From NCBI GenBank assembly GCA_913051905.1, contig CAJXBY010000181.1, forward strand, positions 1 to 5,412: DNA of 5,412 bases. Reading direction: 5' to 3'. Below are positions 4,959-5,412 of this stretch, one piece after another; position 1 is the stretch's first letter; the number at the start of each line of letters is the position of its first letter. A program made the translations under genes and the position numbers. Source of the stretch: an uncultured Gammaproteobacteria bacterium. GTDB taxonomy: Bacteria; Pseudomonadota; Gammaproteobacteria; Arenicellales; UBA868. The notes beneath the pieces were generated by a model. That model did no database searches, was not told the DNA's origin, and saw nothing but the letters and a program-made list of their open reading frames with translations.

Positions 4959-5412
4959 GTGTCCGAGAAACTGGTACTGGTAGACGGCTCGTCCTATCTC
5001 TACCGGGCTTTCCATGCCATGCCGAACCTCACGAACTCCCGCGGAGAGGCAACCGGAGCGGTCTACGGTGTGATCAACATGTTACGCCGGCTACTTAAAG
5101 AACAGTCCAGCACTTATCTTGCGGTGGTGTTCGATGCGCCCGGACCGACTTTCAGGGACGAACTGTATCCCCAGTACAAGGCCAATCGTCCGCCAATGCC
5201 TGATGAGCTGCGCAGTCAGATCGAGCTGGTGCATAAGGTGATCGAAGCGCTCGGGCTACCGTTGCTGTGCATCCGCGGTGTAGAGGCCGATGATGTGATG
5301 GGTACGCTGGCAGTCACTGCGACGCGGGAGGGCATGAAGACGGTCCTGGTCAGCGGTGACAAGGACCTCGCTCAACTGGTGGATGAAAATGTCGTACTGA
5401 TGGACACTATGA
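4959..5412 (+). CDS. polA: DNA polymerase I, N-terminal 5'-nuclease domain (cut by the window edge)
   Basis: PolA removes RNA primers and fills gaps in replication and repair. The 151 residues visible belong to the 5'-3' exonuclease (FEN) domain, and they align without gaps to E. coli with an offset of four. The metal-binding acids are all present: D9 ([13 protein letters not shown]), D59 (VVFDAPG), E109, D111 and D112 ([12 protein letters not shown]), D134 and D136 ([11 protein letters not shown]). The [20 protein letters not shown] segment (65-84) is also typical. The polymerase and 3'-5' exonuclease domains lie beyond the window. The start is a non-ATG codon: GTG at 4959 gives the usual [10 protein letters not shown] beginning. 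GTG at 4950 and TTG at 4953 are also in frame after a TAA at 4944. No good Shine-Dalgarno site is seen, so expression may be modest. Confidence 0.95.
   Translation, partial: MSEKLVLVDGSSYLYRAFHAMPNLTNSRGEATGAVYGVINMLRRLLKEQSSTYLAVVFDAPGPTFRDELYPQYKANRPPMPDELRSQIELVHKVIEALGLPLLCIRGVEADDVMGTLAVTATREGMKTVLVSGDKDLAQLVDENVVLMDTM

Overview
This window looks like chromosomal DNA of a gammaproteobacterium. It is GC-rich (about 58-62% in the genes I sampled). The gene order resembles two conserved gammaproteobacterial neighbourhoods: rhodanese (YibN-like) / secB / gpsA beside a CtpA-type S41 protease, and a DUF2782-like exported protein divergent from polA. I cannot assign a genus.

Layout. The right nine tenths look intact. 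A minus-strand cluster runs arsR-type regulator (2070-2429), membrane-anchored rhodanese (1561-1980), secB (1052-1534), then the start of gpsA (from 1003). Divergent from it, ctpA (2661-3956) is on the plus strand with its own promoter and signal peptide. Converging on ctpA is a minus-strand pair: a DUF2782-like exported protein (4448-4765) and a cysteine-containing probable lipoprotein that I do not recognise (4011-4457), overlapping by 10 bp. Divergent from that pair, polA (4959 onward, GTG start) runs off the right edge; its 5'-nuclease domain has all seven expected acidic residues visible in this window.

The left 600 bp are abnormal. GpsA homology stops after about 133 residues. The reading frame continues into about 128 residues of coding-like but unrecognised sequence, ends at a TAA (218-220), and is followed by a separate AT-richer piece (about 43% GC) of a ProW-type glycine betaine/proline ABC permease, which itself needs a frame change near position 155. 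Three unrelated pieces within 600 bp suggest a rearrangement scar or an assembly chimera at a contig end.

How the genes may work together. The ArsR protein has a cysteine pair (C47, C114) placed like that of the persulfide sensors YgaV, BigR and SqrR, and it sits directly upstream of a membrane rhodanese. This is the same logic as the E. coli ygaV-ygaP pair, here placed in front of the secB-gpsA housekeeping cluster. SecB (export chaperone), CtpA (periplasmic protease) and the two small exported proteins are envelope functions. PolA is DNA repair and replication. No tRNA, rRNA, CRISPR array or complete insertion sequence was found. The most interesting items are the putative sulfur-sensing module and the broken gpsA end.
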